In this document: positions 8,207 to 17,246 of the stretch, piece by piece
Layout: every line of letters begins with the position of its first letter
How positions within the stretch are numbered: position 1 is the first letter of the stretch
Origin: Candidatus Sysuiplasma acidicola
Lineage (GTDB): Archaea; Thermoplasmatota; Thermoplasmata; Sysuiplasmatales; Sysuiplasmataceae
Length of the DNA: 52,521 nt
Direction: 5' to 3'
Assembly (NCBI GenBank): GCA_019721035.1
Contig: JAHEAA010000014.1
Coordinates: 1 to 52,521, forward strand
Notes under the pieces: generated by a model
Told to the model about the DNA's origin: nothing
What the model saw: the letters and a program-made list of their open reading frames with translations, nothing else
Database searches by the model: none
Translations under genes and position numbers: made by a program

Positions 8207-8260
8207 ATGCGCATTGTGCTGATCCAGGCGGTGCCTGCAGACGGCCTGCACGATGGCTAA
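8207..8260 (+). CDS. Possible 17-codon leader peptide
   Basis: A short frame (starting MRIVLIQAVPADG, 17 residues) begins with an ATG about 31 nt downstream of the TATA-like box at 8171-8180. It could be translated leaderless, ahead of the coiled-coil gene at 8310. It contains a small inverted repeat (TGCAG-ACGGC-CTGCA). No homolog is recognised and chance is a real possibility. It is listed because the leader is otherwise unexplained. Confidence 0.2.
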   Translation: MRIVLIQAVPADGLHDG

Positions 8261-8309
8261 TGGGCTGCATCCGCGCGGTCCGGCTGATTGAGATTGAAGG
8301 GGAATCCTG

Positions 8310-9179
8310 ATGCCGAAGAGAACGATTAACGAGCTGGAAAGGGCCGAGGAAAAGTTTGATGCCCTGATTTCGAAGAGAAACAAGCTCAACGATGAAGCGG
8401 GTGAACTCAGAAATGTCAGGGACATGCTGAACGACCAGAAGAGAAAACTGCTGGACGAAACGCTTGAAATCAAAAAGGTCAAGGATGAAAAGGCAGCCGC
8501 AATGTCTGCCCACAAACGTGCAAGGAATGAGCTCAATGCAAAGGCGAAGGAGCTCATCCAGCTAAAGAGGGAGCTGCACAGAAATGCACCTGACACTGAA
8601 GTGTACAGGGAAATTGACAGGTTGAACAGGGAGTTCGAATTTCTGGAGATGAAGCAGCAGACTGACACGCTTTCAGTGCAGGAAGAGAACGAAGTCATAT
8701 TGAAAATGAGAGCCAACCTGGCTGAGAGAAACAGGTTGATGACTGTCACTAGAAAGGGAGAGGAGATCGTAGGCAAGCTCGAAGACATGAATCAAAAGAT
8801 AGATGATTTATTCGGTGCCGCCGCCAGGGAGCATGAAGCGGTGACCTCGCTGTACGCAGAAGTCCGTGCCCTCGGCGAACAGATGAACGCAAAGTTGAAT
8901 GAAGCTTCAATACTCATCAATGAGGCAGACAGGAAACACAAAGAGTTTATTGGAAAGAGGGAAGAGGCGGATGCATGCCATCATGAAGCCATGGAGATGC
9001 GTTCGTTCATACTGGAGCGCAGGAAGGAAAGGAGAGAAAAAGCGGTCGAGAGCAGGAAGGCCATTCAGGACCAGAATTTCTCCGTGAGGAAGACCCTGTT
9101 CGACAAGAAGGCAAGCGAAGAAGAGGCAGAGAAGCAATTACAGGAACTCATGAAACGCGGCAAGATCAGTCTGAGGTAA
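8310..9179 (+). CDS. Coiled-coil protein, COG1340-like
   Basis: The 289-residue product is almost entirely charged heptad-type helix (for example KFDALISKRNKLNDEAGELR and LDETLEIKKVKDEKAAAMSA). It has no signal peptide or membrane segment. Length, composition and C-terminal half (HHEAMEMRSFILERRKERR) resemble the archaeal family of uncharacterized coiled-coil proteins called COG1340, sometimes misannotated as phosphoserine phosphatase. The molecular function of the family is not established. An SD-like GGGGA lies about 7 nt before the ATG. The nucleotidyltransferase gene starts only 6 nt after its stop, and a GHMP kinase lies upstream, so co-transcription with nucleotide-sugar genes is likely. 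The link may be positional only. Confidence 0.8.
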   Translation: MPKRTINELERAEEKFDALISKRNKLNDEAGELRNVRDMLNDQKRKLLDETLEIKKVKDEKAAAMSAHKRARNELNAKAKELIQLKRELHRNAPDTEVYREIDRLNREFEFLEMKQQTDTLSVQEENEVILKMRANLAERNRLMTVTRKGEEIVGKLEDMNQKIDDLFGAAAREHEAVTSLYAEVRALGEQMNAKLNEASILINEADRKHKEFIGKREEADACHHEAMEMRSFILERRKERREKAVESRKAIQDQNFSVRKTLFDKKASEEEAEKQLQELMKRGKISLR

Positions 9180-9185
9180 AGTTGC

Positions 9186-10274
9186 ATGAAGGCTGTGGTA
9201 CTGGCAGGCGGAGAAGGAACGAGGCTGAGGCCGCTGACGGAGAACATTCCCAAACCGCTAATACCTGTGGCGGGAAGACCCTGCGTTGAATACGCGCTGC
9301 GCTCTCTCGTCAGGGGAGGGTTCAGAGACATCGTCATAACCACCGGCTACCTTTCCGACAGGCTGGTGCGAAGTATCGGCGACGGAAGAACCATCGGCGC
9401 CTCCGTGCTGTATTCTTTTGAAAGCGTGCCCGCAGGAACCGCCGGAGCCGTCAGAATGGTCCACTCCTCGATGGTATCACCCTTTATAGTCATGAGTGGA
9501 GACCAGCTCATAGACATCGATACGAGAAAACTGTATGAGGAGCACGTCAGGAGCGGCGCAGACGTGACCATGGCCCTGACTGAGGTCGGCGACACATCCG
9601 AATTCGGGGTTGTCGCGACAGACGAAGACGGGTTTGTCACCAGATTCCAGGAGAAACCGAAGAACGACGAGGCTTTTTCACACCTCATAAATGCAGGTGC
9701 TTATGTGATAAACTCGGACGTGATGGCACTGATTCCCGAGGGAAAACCGTATGATTTTTCCAGGCAGCTTTTTCCGGATATGCTTCGCAGGAAAATGAAG
9801 ATCGGAACGTACCGGATGGATGGAATTTGGCTTGACATCGGACGACCCTCCGATCTGCTTCAGGCAAATGCAGCGATTGTTGCGAAAGAAGGAAAGGAAG
9901 CTGCAATAGCAGGATGCATGGTTTCCGGCAGGATGATTATGGCGGAGAAGCCAGTATGCGGCAACGACGTGGAGTTCAGCGGAAACTGTTACATCGGGAA
10001 AGGCGTAGTCATCGAGGACAGGAACACCATAATGAATTCCGCTCTTCACGACGGTGTCACTCTCGGCAGCGAGACGAGAGTTGTAGACAGCCTCCTGCTT
10101 GATGGCGCCAGAACCGGGAAGAACTGCGACATCAGGGAATCCATACTGTCACCAAATTGCAGACTGGGCGACAACGTGAAACTCGAAAAGTCTGTCATCG
10201 GCGAACATGTGTTCATAAAAGGCAACTCGAGCCTGATAGGCGCGAATATTTCACCCCACGGACACCACACATAG
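9186..10274 (+). CDS. Sugar-1-phosphate nucleotidyltransferase
   Basis: This 362-residue nucleotidyltransferase joins a sugar 1-phosphate to an NTP. The catalytic N-terminal domain has LAGGEGTRLRPLTENIPKPL (6-25), the signature of the glucose/mannose-1-phosphate nucleotidyl transferase family. Further on are MSGDQLIDID (metal site), the acceptor-binding FQEKPKN and INAGAYVI, and GIWLDIGRP. The C-terminal third is a left-handed beta-helix-like hexapeptide region (NCYIGKGVVIEDRNTIM; SCxIG-like repeats), as in GDP-mannose pyrophosphorylase and archaeal GlmU-like enzymes. Base specificity (GTP, UTP or dTTP) cannot be decided by eye. Pairing with the upstream HddA-like kinase favours GDP-heptose- or GDP-mannose-type product formation. 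A TTTTT run at 10310 between this gene and top6A may end transcription. Confidence 0.88.
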   Translation: MKAVVLAGGEGTRLRPLTENIPKPLIPVAGRPCVEYALRSLVRGGFRDIVITTGYLSDRLVRSIGDGRTIGASVLYSFESVPAGTAGAVRMVHSSMVSPFIVMSGDQLIDIDTRKLYEEHVRSGADVTMALTEVGDTSEFGVVATDEDGFVTRFQEKPKNDEAFSHLINAGAYVINSDVMALIPEGKPYDFSRQLFPDMLRRKMKIGTYRMDGIWLDIGRPSDLLQANAAIVAKEGKEAAIAGCMVSGRMIMAEKPVCGNDVEFSGNCYIGKGVVIEDRNTIMNSALHDGVTLGSETRVVDSLLLDGARTGKNCDIRESILSPNCRLGDNVKLEKSVIGEHVFIKGNSSLIGANISPHGHHT

Positions 10275-10309
10275 TGTGCCCGCGTCCACGCATCAGCGAG
10301 ACAACGGCC

Positions 10310-10314
10310 GTTTT
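10310..10314 (+). terminator. Short oligo-T after nucleotidyltransferase gene
   Basis: A TTTTT run lies 36 nt after the stop at 10274, in the 40-nt convergent gap before the top6A stop. Archaeal termination often needs only a T-run, but five T is weak evidence. Confidence 0.3.
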
Positions 10315-11436
10315 TCAGATAATGCCTGCCTGCTTGAGTTTTTCAGGCAGATATGTATCTGTAACATAATCCAGACCATATTTTGCCAGTGCCTGCTGTT
10401 CCGCCTTCTTCTTGTTATCGAGCATGGTTTCAATCTCGGCCTTCCAGAACGGATCGTTAAACCTCGGATCAGTAAGCTCCGCCTCCAGCGCCTTTATGTC
10501 GACATCAGAAAGCTTGTCCGTCGGCAGATCGTAATTGAGTATGTCCGAAGCCGTTATTCCTATGAACTCTGCCGTAGGCGTGGCGAGATACTCTGAAATG
10601 TGTGCCGTCTTTATGGCGCCATAAGCTATCGAGGCATGTATCCTGAATGACCATGGATCACCATCTGTGAATGTGACAACAGGCAGTTTGAGTTCTTCGT
10701 TCAGCCGCTTTATGAAACGTCTCGTGCTCCTTGCAGGCTGTCCCTTCAGATGAACGAGTATTGCCCTGAAATTTTCGTCGAAACCGTTCTCAACGAGTCT
10801 GTCGAACATACCGCCCGTTTCAATGGCAATCACGAAGTCCGCATCGCCTGAAAGCAGCTTGACCTTCTCCTTTTCAACATTGTACGGGACGCTGTAACCG
10901 GAGTCCCCGACGTCATCCCTGCAGTTGATCTTCTTCTTCTTTCCCTTCCTGTCCATCTCCTCAATGGTCAGGTTCCCCATCACTCTTGCTCCGTCTTCTT
11001 CCGGCCTGAGCTTGAAATCCTCCCTCAGGCATCGCGTTATTATTTCCAGATCTTCTGCGAGCTTGTCCGACTCGTCCTGCGATCCGAATTTCGCCTTTCC
11101 CCATCCCTCGGAAATATAGTACATTTCCCTCAGCGTGGACGATTTTGAATCGGATATCATCTGTTCGATAAACTCCAGCATATATACGGTTCTCAGCAGC
11201 ATGTATGCCCCCACTGCCTTTTTCGCACTCCTTATTCCCTGGGCCCTGCCGTACTTCCACACATTACTCTTGTTGTCGAACCGTATATTTGCCTTCGTCC
11301 TGAGAGGCAGGACCATATTGGGTATGTCTCCCTTCTCGAATTGCGAATAGATGGTTTCGGCGATTTCTATTAGTTTTTCCTTCGCAATACCAATCTGCCC
11401 GTCTTCACTCTTCACTGAGTTCACCGCCCTCTTCAT
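10315..11436 (-). CDS. top6A: DNA topoisomerase VI subunit A
   Basis: This is the DNA-cleaving subunit of the type IIB topoisomerase that relaxes and decatenates DNA in archaea (Spo11 relative). From ATG 11436 it has 373 residues, the normal family size. The winged-helix/5Y-CAP domain carries the active-site tyrosine within [12 protein letters not shown] (Y106 or Y107). The Toprim domain has the metal-binding Glu in IETGGM and the DxD-type acidic pair in FTDGDPWS. The open frame extends further upstream to 11487, but that extra stretch ([14 protein letters not shown]) overlaps top6B coding and looks unlike the family N-terminus. A GTG at 11415 is another possible start. It overlaps the end of top6B by about 30 nt, consistent with stoichiometric co-translation of the A2B2 enzyme. 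Confidence 0.95.
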   Translation of the reverse strand: MKRAVNSVKSEDGQIGIAKEKLIEIAETIYSQFEKGDIPNMVLPLRTKANIRFDNKSNVWKYGRAQGIRSAKKAVGAYMLLRTVYMLEFIEQMISDSKSSTLREMYYISEGWGKAKFGSQDESDKLAEDLEIITRCLREDFKLRPEEDGARVMGNLTIEEMDRKGKKKKINCRDDVGDSGYSVPYNVEKEKVKLLSGDADFVIAIETGGMFDRLVENGFDENFRAILVHLKGQPARSTRRFIKRLNEELKLPVVTFTDGDPWSFRIHASIAYGAIKTAHISEYLATPTAEFIGITASDILNYDLPTDKLSDVDIKALEAELTDPRFNDPFWKAEIETMLDNKKKAEQQALAKYGLDYVTDTYLPEKLKQAGII

Positions 11437-13396
11437 CGTAATCAGCCGCGTCCGGATCGGTCTCCTGCTCTTCTGTCTCAAATTCAAAAGTCTTGATGCC
11501 CCAGTCTCCTGGCAACTGTTCCGCGCCGATCACAATAGCCGGATTTATGTCGCTTATATATATCTCATTTTCAGTATAATCGTCCTTATCCAGTCCGCCG
11601 AGCTCGAAGCGGAATTCCATCACTTCGAGCGGCTGAATCTTGAGTATTTCCCAGGTCAGCTTCCCGTCCAGCGTAAGCTCGGTGGGGGAAGGGGTAATGT
11701 TGCCGGCAACTATGTGCTCTGCGGGCACCAGCGCATGGAGCTTCAGAGCCTGCTTTCTGGAAGTATAGTTCCTGATCCTCACAAATCCCTTAGCAGACTT
11801 CTTCTTTGGCTCATAGTCGACGCCGTCTTCGATGTAAACAACATTCATTATTTTCGTAATCGTGCGCGATATATCCGGCACGGGTCGCTCAAGCACAGCG
11901 GATGTCTTTTCGGCAATCTTCGGCACGATCTCGGTTACTATGTCGAATTTTATAGCCGCTTTGTTCCTTGTCTCCTTCTTGTTCAGATGTGACTTAAGAT
12001 TCCTCGCACTTATCTTCAGAGCAAGATCAATTTCCTGCATGATTTCGGGAATAGCCGCTATCGCTTCCTTGGATTCCGATGTGAAGGGGAGTTTAGTCGA
12101 CAGGACATGGACGAGTATTATTGCAGGCCCGAACGGTATGCCGGAACCGCCTCTTTGTTCCAGCCCGTATCTGCGCCAGTCGACACTCTCGATGGACTGC
12201 GTTATGGCGCATGCGCCCTGCTGATAGAGTAACGGTACCCTGTTGGCATAACGCATTATCGTTACCTGCTGATCCGGCTGCAATTCCCCTCCGTACACTA
12301 TTCCTACTTCGACCTGGAAGGGGTTACCGCCGTAAACTGCGGGCTGTCTTGTCACGGGCTGGGCGTAAAACTCAGGACGAAGGCTTCCTAGCACATTTTT
12401 CAAGCCCCGTTTTATGAGCGTTTCACCTATGGGACTGAGACAATCCGTTTGCGGCGCCATTATTTTCGTCTGTGAAATCGCATTCAGCAGAGACTTTGCC
12501 TGTTCCAGCGTTATGTCGCGCGGCCTCTTGTCCTGCGATATCATTGCGCGCTCGCAAATCTCCCTGGCCACTCTGTCGCTGATTCTGGAGAATCCGTCCC
12601 TGAGGAATATTGAAAGTTTTTTATGCTCCGTGTAAGAGAGCATGTTGATCAAGGTGCCTATCTCGAGTCCATACGGATGTGGTTTAATCTCAATCGCCTT
12701 TGGAGGCATCGTCTGTGTGGCTCTTTCGAAAACGAAAGTCCTGCCATCGGGATCTGTGTACCTGATGGTTGCGTGTGGATTGACTACAGCTGTGCTTTTC
12801 AGATATTCGAGAACGGACTGTTTTCCCGTGACGTATCTGCCAACCATTGAGAACTCAAGTTTCGTGCCGTGCTCGACGCGAGATCCGCCCTCTTCCCACA
12901 TGATGTGGTCCTCTTTGAGAACGACCGGTTTGTTCTTCTTTGTGTCAATCGTAAGAAGAATGTCGTTTGTGACATCCGATTCTGCAACCTTGGACCATAT
13001 GTGTGTCGCCTGTCCCGTAGTAATCTGGGAGTACATGACTACTGCAGATATGCCTATGCCCTGCTGACCTCTCGATTGTCTAATAGCATGGAATCTTGAT
13101 CCGTAAAGGAGCCTGCCGAAGACGTTTGGTATCTGCGTTCGCACGACACCTGGACCGTTGTCTCTCACAACAACCCTGTACTCGTTCTGGCTGATCTTGG
13201 AGATGGAGACATCGAGTTCTGGAAGAATCATAGCTTCTTCGCAAGCGTCAAGGGAATTGTCGACTGCCTCCTTGACTGCGACAATCAGTGCCTTCACAGT
13301 AGAATCGAAACCGAGAATCTGTCTGTTTCTTTCAAAAAACTCCGAGACAGATATCTCCTTCTGCTTTCTGGCCATCTCCTCTGCTATTGTTGCCAT
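11405..13396 (-). CDS. top6B: DNA topoisomerase VI subunit B
   Basis: This is the ATPase subunit of topoisomerase VI, a GHKL-fold protein that dimerises on ATP binding and gates strand passage. From ATG 13396 it has 663 residues. GHKL motifs are [11 protein letters not shown] (N-box, metal-binding Asn about residue 47), DNGPGV (G1 box) and GQQGIGISA (G2 lid). The H2TH region and transducer domain follow, with the switch-lysine area [12 protein letters not shown]. The C-terminus adds an Ig-fold-like region and an acidic tail ([17 protein letters not shown]). The frame reaches a TTG at 13432, but the ATG and following sequence [20 protein letters not shown] fit better. A TATA-like box at 13471-13480 implies a leader of about 50 nt. 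top6A follows in the same transcript. Confidence 0.96.
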   Translation of the reverse strand: MATIAEEMARKQKEISVSEFFERNRQILGFDSTVKALIVAVKEAVDNSLDACEEAMILPELDVSISKISQNEYRVVVRDNGPGVVRTQIPNVFGRLLYGSRFHAIRQSRGQQGIGISAVVMYSQITTGQATHIWSKVAESDVTNDILLTIDTKKNKPVVLKEDHIMWEEGGSRVEHGTKLEFSMVGRYVTGKQSVLEYLKSTAVVNPHATIRYTDPDGRTFVFERATQTMPPKAIEIKPHPYGLEIGTLINMLSYTEHKKLSIFLRDGFSRISDRVAREICERAMISQDKRPRDITLEQAKSLLNAISQTKIMAPQTDCLSPIGETLIKRGLKNVLGSLRPEFYAQPVTRQPAVYGGNPFQVEVGIVYGGELQPDQQVTIMRYANRVPLLYQQGACAITQSIESVDWRRYGLEQRGGSGIPFGPAIILVHVLSTKLPFTSESKEAIAAIPEIMQEIDLALKISARNLKSHLNKKETRNKAAIKFDIVTEIVPKIAEKTSAVLERPVPDISRTITKIMNVVYIEDGVDYEPKKKSAKGFVRIRNYTSRKQALKLHALVPAEHIVAGNITPSPTELTLDGKLTWEILKIQPLEVMEFRFELGGLDKDDYTENEIYISDINPAIVIGAEQLPGDWGIKTFEFETEEQETDPDAADYDEEGGELSEE

Positions 13397-13470
13397 CCCA
13401 TCCGACCTGTTCGAAATGCGGCGCCGATTCAAACCGGCCGCATCCTGTCTGGAAGTAGATTAACACACAG

Positions 13471-13480
13471 TATTTATATC
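13471..13480 (-). promoter_or_regulatory. TATA-like box for top6BA
   Basis: On the minus strand this reads GATATAAATA. Its centre lies about 79 nt upstream of the top6B ATG (13396), predicting a start near 13448 and a leader of about 50 nt. Confidence 0.55.
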
Positions 13481-13511
13481 ACACTGAGAGGGGACCACAA
13501 ATGCATACAAT

Positions 13512-14507
13512 TCAGTCGAACTTTTCGCCACAGCTGCTGCACTTCTCTGAGTTGGCGTCGACTTCAGCCCCGCAGGAACTGCATTCCCACTTTTCCTTTT
13601 TTACTGTTTTTCCCGCAGTGGGCGGAGTTTTTGTTTCTTTCCTTGGAATCTGGCCCGGCGGTCTGGTCCTTCCTGCGAGTATCGCATCACGCCTCGCGTT
13701 GTTCTTCCGCAGCAGAACGAATACAAGTACAACTCCGAAGTAGAATGCACCGACGAAAACGAAGATGACAAGTGTACTCAGACCTATGTTGTAGGCCATG
13801 AGTCCCATGAATGTTTGTGTTTGAGAGGAAGTGGATACCACAGACGCGGAAGTGCTGATCCAGCTCCCGGAAATGTTCGCGCCGAAGTGATAAATATATA
13901 CCTGATTAGGGGACAGTGTAGTATTCAAACCATATTCGGTGAGAGTTTCACCGCTGCCGGCACTGATGTTGGTCAGAGGAACCATTGAAGAGTTCAATCG
14001 GATGGTGGATGTTGACGTTGAAAAAAGGACAACAACAATCTGCGGTGTGCCGGTTGCATTTGACGGATGGTAGAAACCGGTCCGAAACGAAAAATGCGTG
14101 GCTGCGCCGCCAATGGAAGGTTTCACATTCCCGCTCTTGAAATAAAAGCCGGGTGTGTTCACCGGACTGGCCTGAGTTACTGAAGCGTTGCTGTACAGCG
14201 CCGAAGAAAAACTCGCGTCAAATATCACTGAGATGACAACAAGGAAAAGCAATCCTGCGATCACTATGTGCTTGAGCCTCTTGTTTCCCATATAGTAAGG
14301 AAGAGCGAATGCAGCTACCGGTATGATCAAATATGTCAATATAGACTCCGGCAGCAGAAACAGCAGAACAACAGAAAGGATGCCCACAAGCACATAGGCT
14401 ATGATTATACCCTCTCGTTTTCCCTTCACTTTGCCTATCTGTGCCCTGAATAAAGACCTGAGCGCTACGACCAGCCCTCCTGCGCCAGGCTCCTTTTGAT
14501 CCTGCAT
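13512..14507 (-). CDS. Membrane protein with C-terminal zinc ribbon
   Basis: I do not recognise a family for the 331-residue whole. Visible parts: a basic cytosolic N-terminus; three hydrophobic segments around residues 33-95 (IIIAYVLVGILSVVLLFLLP, LIIPVAAFALPYYM, IVIAGLLFLVVISVIF); an extracytoplasmic Ser/Thr/Asn-rich domain of about 140 residues with many N-x-S/T sequons; a last transmembrane helix (LSTLVIFVFVGAFYFGVVLV); and a cytosolic tail ending in a CxxC-CxxC zinc ribbon (WECSSCGAEVDANSEKCSSC). Such zinc-ribbon-tailed membrane proteins are common in Thermoplasmata, usually without assigned function. A TATA-like TTATATCG near 14547-14553 on the minus strand would give a short leader. 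Neighbouring genes do not suggest a role. Confidence 0.75.
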   Translation of the reverse strand: MQDQKEPGAGGLVVALRSLFRAQIGKVKGKREGIIIAYVLVGILSVVLLFLLPESILTYLIIPVAAFALPYYMGNKRLKHIVIAGLLFLVVISVIFDASFSSALYSNASVTQASPVNTPGFYFKSGNVKPSIGGAATHFSFRTGFYHPSNATGTPQIVVVLFSTSTSTIRLNSSMVPLTNISAGSGETLTEYGLNTTLSPNQVYIYHFGANISGSWISTSASVVSTSSQTQTFMGLMAYNIGLSTLVIFVFVGAFYFGVVLVFVLLRKNNARRDAILAGRTRPPGQIPRKETKTPPTAGKTVKKEKWECSSCGAEVDANSEKCSSCGEKFD

Positions 14508-14718
14508 CTGTATGTTTCCTGAAGGTTGAAATTCATTATCGATATAACTCTTTGCTGATGGAGCCGCATTGACTTAAAGGGCCGAATTGCGCATACTGCC
14601 TCACTTTCCAGCCAGGATTCCTGCGATTTAGACAATTCTGGAGCAAAGCTACACTAATCATTTTGAACTCGATACATCTACACCCGCACTGTAATGGAAT
14701 ACACGGACAGCTGAAAAG

Positions 14719-15819
14719 ATGCCTAACGTAGAGGAGCAGATCAGGGAGACTGAAGAGGAAATCAAGAAGACCACGTACAACAAGAAGACTCAACACCACA
14801 TAGGTCTCCTCAAGGCAAAACTCGCAAGACTCAGGATGGAGTCAGAGAAGAGAAAATCTGCCGGAGGTGTGAGCGAAGGTTATGCCGTCAGGAAAAGCGG
14901 TAATGCGACCGTAGCGCTTGTGGGTTTTCCGAGTGTCGGCAAATCCACAGTACTGAACAGGATAACGAATGCGGAGAGCGAGGTGGCGGCATACGCGTTC
15001 ACAACACTCACAGTCATCCCCGGACTGATGGAATTCAAGGGCGCCAAGATACAGATCCTCGATCTTCCCGGTCTCATCAAGGACGCATCAAAAGGAAAGG
15101 GCCGAGGCAGGGAAGTGATTTCTGTGGTGAGGACTGCCGATCTTGTCCTGCTCATGGTCGACGTGTTCGAAAACAACATTTCAATACTGCTCAATGAACT
15201 CCACGGCAGCGGCATCAGGATCAATACATCGAAACCCAACATCTCGATAAGCAAGAGGAGCAGAGGAGGCGTCAGCGTCAGCTTCACTGTCTCGAATCCG
15301 CACCTTTCGGAGAGGGACGTAAAGTCGATGCTCGCAGAGTTTCAGATATACAACGCGGATGTCGTGATCAGGGAGAATGCAGATGAGGACAGGCTCATAG
15401 ATGCGATTACCGACAACAGAGTCTACCTGCCGGCTTTCGCATGCATTAACAAGCTGGATCTCGCGTCAGCTGAGGCGGTGGAGAGGCTGATGAAGAAACT
15501 CAAGGAGTTTGATCCGATAGCCATATCGGCCGAGAAAGGAATTGGACTGGACAAGCTCAAGGACAAGATTTACGAAAAACTGAGGTTCGTAAGAGTGTAT
15601 ATGAAGCCGCCTGGCAAAGAAGCGGACATGAAAGTCCCGCTGCTGGTGAAGGGCGGATGCACCGTAGGCGACGTATGCGATATGCTGCACAGAGACCTGA
15701 AGAAGAGATTCAGGTACGCGCTGATATGGGGTCCAAGCTCGAGGTTTCCGGGACAGACCGTTGGTGTCGACCACGTCATGGAAGACAATGACATAATTAC
15801 AATCGTTGCAAGACGGTAG
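14719..15819 (+). CDS. DRG-family GTPase with TGS domain
   Basis: This 366-residue Obg/DRG-type GTPase is equivalent to archaeal/eukaryotic DRG (Rbg) proteins, which associate with ribosomes. An N-terminal helical segment (EEQIRETEEEIKKTTYNKKT) precedes the G domain. G1 is GFPSVGKST (69-77), followed by G2 around AYAFTTLT, G3 DLPGLI, G4 NKLD (about 238-241) and G5 ISAEKGIG. The S5D2L insertion typical of DRG lies between G3 and G4. The C-terminal TGS domain (VPLLVKGGCTVGDVC to ITIVARR) completes the protein. Length matches the family. It is flanked by a divergent zinc-ribbon membrane protein and a convergent permease gene, so it is probably monocistronic. No strong TATA box was found at the expected position. 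Confidence 0.95.
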   Translation: MPNVEEQIRETEEEIKKTTYNKKTQHHIGLLKAKLARLRMESEKRKSAGGVSEGYAVRKSGNATVALVGFPSVGKSTVLNRITNAESEVAAYAFTTLTVIPGLMEFKGAKIQILDLPGLIKDASKGKGRGREVISVVRTADLVLLMVDVFENNISILLNELHGSGIRINTSKPNISISKRSRGGVSVSFTVSNPHLSERDVKSMLAEFQIYNADVVIRENADEDRLIDAITDNRVYLPAFACINKLDLASAEAVERLMKKLKEFDPIAISAEKGIGLDKLKDKIYEKLRFVRVYMKPPGKEADMKVPLLVKGGCTVGDVCDMLHRDLKKRFRYALIWGPSSRFPGQTVGVDHVMEDNDIITIVARR

Positions 15820-15833
15820 GCGTCAGCGCCACC

Positions 15834-17096
15834 TCACACCGTGGTCAGGAACAGTATGGCGAATAACAGCGAAACGGCCGTTATGGGAAGACCATATCTG
15901 GAAAATTCTGCAAGCGTAATTCTGATGTTCTGTCTGGCCGCAGCTCTGATGACTATCACGTTTGCAGCAGCGCCTATTATAGTAGCATTTCCGGCAAATG
16001 TCGAACTCAGCGCGAGGGCGACCCAGAGTCTGGTGGAAGGAAGATGCTGGACGACAGGAGCAAGCAGCAGAACAGCAGGCACGTTACTCGTCACGTTTGA
16101 CAGAACGGCCGATAGAACCGATATTCCGCCAACCGTGTCCACGGCTCCTCCTGAAAGGCGCTGGAAGTTGACGACCAGGGTATTGAGCAGGCCGGAAGAC
16201 TCGACGCCGGCTATGAGTACAAACAGCCCGACAAAAAACATTATTATGCCCCAGTCAACCTTCTGCAGAACATCCTGGTTTGAACTGTCGGAAACGAAAG
16301 GCACGGCCACTAGAGATGCAATACCGCCGATAAGCGCAATGACCGATATCGGGAAGTGCGTAAAGTAGGATGTGTAAAAACCTATAAACACGGCCGACAC
16401 AAGTAAGGCCATGAATATTAGCGGTCCGCGCCTTACCTGCCGGTCGGGTGACGGAGTGGCTGAAACAGGGTTGAAAGCCTTGCTGAAATGCCTCCTTCCT
16501 ACGAAGAAGGCAATCAGAATCGCTGCAGCCAGCGAGAGCAGGGTAGGGATGAGAGCCAGAGCTGTGTAACTGTGAAAAGGCACGCCGGATATGCTGGCTA
16601 TGTATGCGTTCTGAGGATTGCCGACTTCTGTCGCAGCGCTACCGATGTTCGAACTCACGGCTTCCATGATGAGATAGGGAATGGCCGAGACTCCTATCCT
16701 CCTTGCAGTCATTATGATGACCGGCGTGAATATGAGCACAACGGCGTCGTTGAGTATGAGCGCGGAAAGAAACGCAGTTATAGCGCTTACGAGAAGAAGC
16801 AGATGCGCCGGATTTGAAACCTTCACTATTTTAGTCGAAATCCAGACGAAAAAGCCGACCGCCTCCATTGAGGATGCAATAAGCATCATGCCAAGTATCA
16901 GCAAAATTGTGTTCCAGTTTATGTATGCAAGAGCACGTTCCGGACTCACGACTCCTGAGAGGAGCATCAACGCACCTCCGGCGAGCGCAGCGGCAGGGAG
17001 GTCTATGCGATTTCTACCGCTCCTGTTAACAGAGATGAGCGAGTAAGTGAAAATGAGTATTATGAGTGCCATGAATTCCTGTGCTACCGGCTGCAT
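15834..17096 (-). CDS. ArsB/NhaD-type ion transporter permease
   Basis: The product (420 residues from ATG 17096) has about 11 hydrophobic segments and belongs to the IT superfamily, ArsB/NhaD/P-protein type. Supporting stretches are LNDAVVLIFTPVIIMTARRI and SNIGSAATEVGNPQNAYIA, the first-repeat NPQN motif typical of the family, with the second repeat NVTSNVPAVLLLAP and GNATIIGAAANVIVI. Substrates in this family include arsenite, Na+/H+ exchange, and dicarboxylates; the sequence alone does not decide. No arsR, arsA or arsC gene is nearby, which weakens an arsenite-efflux role. The start at ATG 17096 is preferred over the GTG at 17102, because a TATA-like box at 17121-17128 gives leaderless spacing. 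It converges with the DRG gene, 14 nt apart. Confidence 0.85.
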   Translation of the reverse strand: MQPVAQEFMALIILIFTYSLISVNRSGRNRIDLPAAALAGGALMLLSGVVSPERALAYINWNTILLILGMMLIASSMEAVGFFVWISTKIVKVSNPAHLLLLVSAITAFLSALILNDAVVLIFTPVIIMTARRIGVSAIPYLIMEAVSSNIGSAATEVGNPQNAYIASISGVPFHSYTALALIPTLLSLAAAILIAFFVGRRHFSKAFNPVSATPSPDRQVRRGPLIFMALLVSAVFIGFYTSYFTHFPISVIALIGGIASLVAVPFVSDSSNQDVLQKVDWGIIMFFVGLFVLIAGVESSGLLNTLVVNFQRLSGGAVDTVGGISVLSAVLSNVTSNVPAVLLLAPVVQHLPSTRLWVALALSSTFAGNATIIGAAANVIVIRAAARQNIRITLAEFSRYGLPITAVSLLFAILFLTTV

Positions 17097-17120
17097 TGAC
17101 ACAAGGCATTCATGACGGTC

Positions 17121-17128
17121 TAATTAAT
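17121..17128 (-). promoter_or_regulatory. TATA-like box for permease
   Basis: TTAATTA on the minus strand lies about 27 nt upstream of the ATG at 17096. The rest of 17103-17246 shows no convincing gene; a 25-codon frame starting at 17162 lacks an SD and was not called. Confidence 0.5.
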
Positions 17129-17246
17129 CTGAATGGTCCGGGGACAGGCATCCGTCCTGCAATGAAAAAAGGTGTTGCAATGGCGCTGGACAGGCACAGA
17201 ATGGTATTGTGCAGCGGCGATCGAGAACAAGAAAGCTAGCTGTGGC

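Noticed and set aside
8200-8309. Possible tRNA or small RNA between TATA box and coiled-coil gene
   Set aside because: No TTCRA T-loop, no CCA-adjacent acceptor stem and no cloverleaf could be folded; box C/D motifs are not in proper order.
15834-17096. Arsenite efflux pump ArsB
   Set aside because: Family membership is clear but no arsenic genes are nearby and the superfamily has several substrates, so the specific function was not assigned.
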